A stretch of DNA of 64,000 nucleotides from Aquimarina muelleri DSM 19832 (GTDB lineage Bacteria; Bacteroidota; Bacteroidia; Flavobacteriales; Flavobacteriaceae). Numbering within the stretch: position 1 is the first letter of the stretch; every line of letters starts with the position of its first letter. This document shows, in pieces, positions 61,542 through 64,000 of this stretch. Below the pieces are notes generated by a model. The model was given only the letters and a program-made list of their open reading frames with translations. It was not told where the DNA came from and made no database searches. The translations under genes and the position numbers were made by a program. The stretch is taken from assembly GCF_000430665.1 (NCBI RefSeq), contig NZ_AUML01000002.1, positions 62,001 to 126,000 on the forward strand. The letters run 5' to 3'.

Positions 61542-63746
61542 GTGGAAAAATTTATTACAAAAAAAATAAAAAAAAATAGTTTTCAAAATTTATCACTGCT
61601 AATATCTATATATTGCTTTGTTTCTTCAATTGCATACAGTCAAGTAGAGGTACCTTTGAAAAAACGTACAGAATTTACCCTTAAAGGAGATTTTAAGTTT
61701 GTTTCTAATACTATTTTAGGTAAAATCAGTAATGATGATGGATCTAATGTATTTGATCCAAATAAAAGCTATAATGATGGTGGGTTAAATAATCAATTTA
61801 AAATGGGTTTTATTGATATTGACAATGATCCATCAACTTTTAACTCCAGTAGTGCAGATTTTAATATCGATTCTAATTGCAATACTATAAAACATGTTGG
61901 ATTATACTGGACTGCTGCTTATGCAGATGTAGATCGAGAACATGATATTACTTCTATTAAAATAAAATATCCGGGAAAAGAATCATATACTACTATTAAA
62001 AACGGAGAAATAATTCATGATTATTATAATGATGATGAATCTTTGTTTCAACAATATTCTTGTTACAAAGACATAACTGCCGATATATTAAATTTAAAAA
62101 ATCCACTAGGAACATATACCGTTGCTAATATTCCTGCTACTACTACATCTGTGAATAACGATGCTACTTTAGGAAATGGACTTGCTGGAGGTTGGACAAT
62201 GGTAGTTATTTATCAAGATGATACTAAACCGCGAAAAAGATTTTATATTTATGATGGCTTCGTAAATATTGATTCTAAAGCAAAACCTGTCGCTTTTTCT
62301 TTTAACAATTTTCAAACTATACCTAATGGCGCCGTTCATGGAAAAATAGGCGTTATAGCCTATGAAGGAGACAAGGGTATTATTGGAGATCGTTTTCAGG
62401 TCATGTCTAACGAAACTAATAAATACAAAAGTCTTGCAGATGGCATTAATCCAATGAATAATTTTTTTAATGCAAATATTACTGAAAATGGTAAAAATAT
62501 TACATCCAGAGTACCTGCTAGTCAAAATACCTTAGGGTATGATGCTGATTTGTTTGACATTAAAAATATAAGAAACAGCATCATAGGTAACAATCAAACA
62601 GAAGCAAAATTTAGGCTACTAACTAACAATGATGGTTATTCTGTTATAGCAGTTGCTTTTAGCGTTGAAATATATGAACCATCAATTCATATTGTAAAAA
62701 GATCAAAATATACTGCTACCAATAGCTACATACATCCTGATGATCTTTTAGTTCCCAATCAAGAAATAACATATAATCTTACTATATACAATGATGGTAA
62801 TGACAATGCTAAGAATACAGTTATTAAGGATGTTTTACCTAAAAATGTAATATATTCAGAAAAATCTATAGTACTGCCTTCCAAAAAAATAAAAGTAAAA
62901 TTTGATAAAGAATCAAGAACTTTGAATTTTACAGTACCTAATAAAATGATGAAAACGGATAGTGAACCTTTTAAAATTAGCTATAATGTAATTGTAGATA
63001 CGGGTTGTGAATCTATTAATACTTTAGATGATATAATGGTGGTTGATCAGCCTGTTACCGCAGAATTTAACGGCACACTAAACGAAACTGTAAAATACTC
63101 TAAAGGATATAACCATATTAATTCTTGCGACTTACCAGATTATTATCAGTTTAAATTAGCTATAGATATTAGTACTCTCAATTGCCCGAATGCTAATCGT
63201 CTGGCATCTATTCCTAAAAAAAGAATGGAAAATGAATTTGCTGCATTAATCCCTGGAGAAACTGATAAAGTAAAAAAATCTAATAATACAGAAAGTGGAG
63301 GTGTTTCTCCAGAAGGTATTGTACCTTCAAAAGCAAAACCAGATAAATCATTTTTAAAATCTAATGCAACATTAAGCAAGACAATTAATGATCTTATTAA
63401 CTTAAATGAGATCTATTTTGATTTTGACAAATGGGATATCACTGAAAAAGCAGAATCTGAACTAGATAAGGTAGTTAAAATCATGAATAATGACTACCCT
63501 GATATGATAATTAAAATTGAGACTCATTCCGACAGTAGAGGTAATGAAAACTACAATCTTACTCTTTCTCAAAAAAGAGCTGAATCGATATATAACTATT
63601 TATTAAGTAAAAATATTTCTGAAAACAGAATTCTTTCTTATGTTGGTTTTGGAGAAAGCAGACCAGTTAATAATTGTAAAGATGGTGATGATTGTTCTGA
63701 AGATCAATACCAAAAAAATAGAAGATCTAGTTTTGTTATAATGTAA
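61542..63746 (+). CDS. OmpA-family outer-membrane protein with DUF11-type repeat domain
   Basis: The protein has a signal peptide (NLSLLISIYCFVSSIAYSQ) and a large N-terminal beta domain of about 380 residues, DUF11-like in its last part (QEITYNLTIYNDGNDNAKNTVIKDVLP). A linker follows, then a C-terminal OmpA domain: IYFDFDKWDITEKAESELD, IKIETHSDSRGNENYNLTLSQKRAESI and GFGESRP, which binds peptidoglycan. It likely tethers the envelope or forms an exported surface structure. No ATG exists in the N-terminal region; the frame opens at GTG 61473. I prefer GTG 61542 because it gives a normal signal peptide, but 61473 is possible. The linker (SGGVSPEGIVPSKAKPDKS) is low complexity. Confidence 0.88.
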   Translation: MEKFITKKIKKNSFQNLSLLISIYCFVSSIAYSQVEVPLKKRTEFTLKGDFKFVSNTILGKISNDDGSNVFDPNKSYNDGGLNNQFKMGFIDIDNDPSTFNSSSADFNIDSNCNTIKHVGLYWTAAYADVDREHDITSIKIKYPGKESYTTIKNGEIIHDYYNDDESLFQQYSCYKDITADILNLKNPLGTYTVANIPATTTSVNNDATLGNGLAGGWTMVVIYQDDTKPRKRFYIYDGFVNIDSKAKPVAFSFNNFQTIPNGAVHGKIGVIAYEGDKGIIGDRFQVMSNETNKYKSLADGINPMNNFFNANITENGKNITSRVPASQNTLGYDADLFDIKNIRNSIIGNNQTEAKFRLLTNNDGYSVIAVAFSVEIYEPSIHIVKRSKYTATNSYIHPDDLLVPNQEITYNLTIYNDGNDNAKNTVIKDVLPKNVIYSEKSIVLPSKKIKVKFDKESRTLNFTVPNKMMKTDSEPFKISYNVIVDTGCESINTLDDIMVVDQPVTAEFNGTLNETVKYSKGYNHINSCDLPDYYQFKLAIDISTLNCPNANRLASIPKKRMENEFAALIPGETDKVKKSNNTESGGVSPEGIVPSKAKPDKSFLKSNATLSKTINDLINLNEIYFDFDKWDITEKAESELDKVVKIMNNDYPDMIIKIETHSDSRGNENYNLTLSQKRAESIYNYLLSKNISENRILSYVGFGESRPVNNCKDGDDCSEDQYQKNRRSSFVIM

Positions 63747-63790
63747 ATTTCCTGCTTTTTTATTCCAATAATACTTTGATAAATTTATTT

Positions 63791-64000
63791 CAAGGAGATA
63801 ACCTATCCATAGACCAATTATTATCATTTTGCTCAATAAATCTTATTCGATCATGTAGTCTATTTGCTCTACCCTGCCAAAACTCAAATTGAGTAGGATG
63901 TATGCAATAACCACCCCAAAATTCTGGTTTAGGTATTTCTTTTTCTGCATACTGTTTTTCTAAAGCTTCTAATCTATTTTCCAGAGATTCTCTGGATGAA
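63791..64000 (-). CDS. pdxH: Pyridoxamine 5'-phosphate oxidase, C-terminal part (5' end beyond window)
   Basis: The minus strand reads in from the window edge and stops at 63791. The end of the protein contains FWGGYCIHPTQFEFWQGR and ANRLHDRIRF, then WSMDRLSP. These are the PdxH signature motifs carrying FMN- and PLP-contact residues. PdxH oxidises pyridoxine or pyridoxamine phosphate to PLP. About 69 residues of roughly 215 are visible; the remaining 5' portion lies outside. The gene is convergent with the OmpA-family gene. Confidence 0.92.

Overview
The window is AT-rich DNA from a member of Bacteroidota, most likely a marine Flavobacteriaceae (an Aquimarina-like genome would fit; this is inference). 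The evidence is a SusC/SusD pair with FecR and an ECF sigma factor, many 'MKK..' lipoproteins with a Cys lipobox, a BshA bacillithiol gene, a DnaX without zinc cysteines, and recurrent flavobacterial promoter boxes (TAnnTTTG, once with the full TTTG-N17-TAnnTTTG spacing, in front of rnpB). I saw no tRNA, rRNA, CRISPR array, phage or intact insertion sequence.

Layout. 0-1.1 kb: 5' part of nnr (minus strand, cut by the window edge). 1.1-6.7 kb: threonine operon thrA-thrB-Rid-thrC, preceded by a 39-codon Thr/Ile-rich reading frame that looks like a leader peptide and ended by a 16-bp terminator stem that contains the thrC stop codon. 6.7-15.6 kb: a degenerate M28-like protein, a lipoprotein, and a Nudix-SusD-SusC-FecR-sigma locus. 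15.9-26.4 kb: housekeeping and accessory genes (gcvT, SDR, DCC-family protein, MuiA-like protein, PLP decarboxylase, DAACS symporter, aroC), including a LysR gene broken by a 164-bp MITE-like insertion. 26.7-31.9 kb: a 998-residue P-loop ATPase coupled to an MscS channel, then an LpxH-like phosphoesterase. 32-40.3 kb: ECF sigma factor, TPR membrane protein (putative anti-sigma), subtilase lipoprotein, exported TPR-CHAT protease and two divergent lipoproteins. 40.4-51 kb: two miaE paralogues flanking an Lrp-regulated D-2-hydroxyglutarate/2-oxoadipate module, bshA, rnpB and dnaX. 51-57 kb: an OM protein, a crotonase, a very unusual adenylation-membrane-flavoreductase fusion and a divergent Crp/Fnr regulator. 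57-64 kb: sixA-ppk-ppx, an OmpA-family protein and the 3' part of pdxH.

How genes work together. (i) The thr genes convert aspartate to threonine, and the leader frame suggests control by Thr/Ile supply. (ii) In the 32-40 kb region a promoter-like motif, TGGGTAATRAATTT-N10-CAC, occurs upstream of the subtilase and of both divergent lipoproteins in identical internal spacing. A weaker copy points toward the sigma gene. I read this as a candidate ECF regulon controlling an envelope proteolysis system (subtilase + CHAT). (iii) The DUF1338 enzyme and the YdiJ-type dehydrogenase make consecutive steps, 2-oxoadipate to D-2-hydroxyglutarate to 2-oxoglutarate, around a shared Lrp gene. (iv) sixA-ppk-ppx is a compact polyphosphate operon.

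The strongest candidates for undescribed biology are the sigma/subtilase/CHAT regulon, the adenylation-ferric-reductase fusion, the thr leader and the ATPase-MscS pair. Functions are read from sequence motifs only; no database search was possible.
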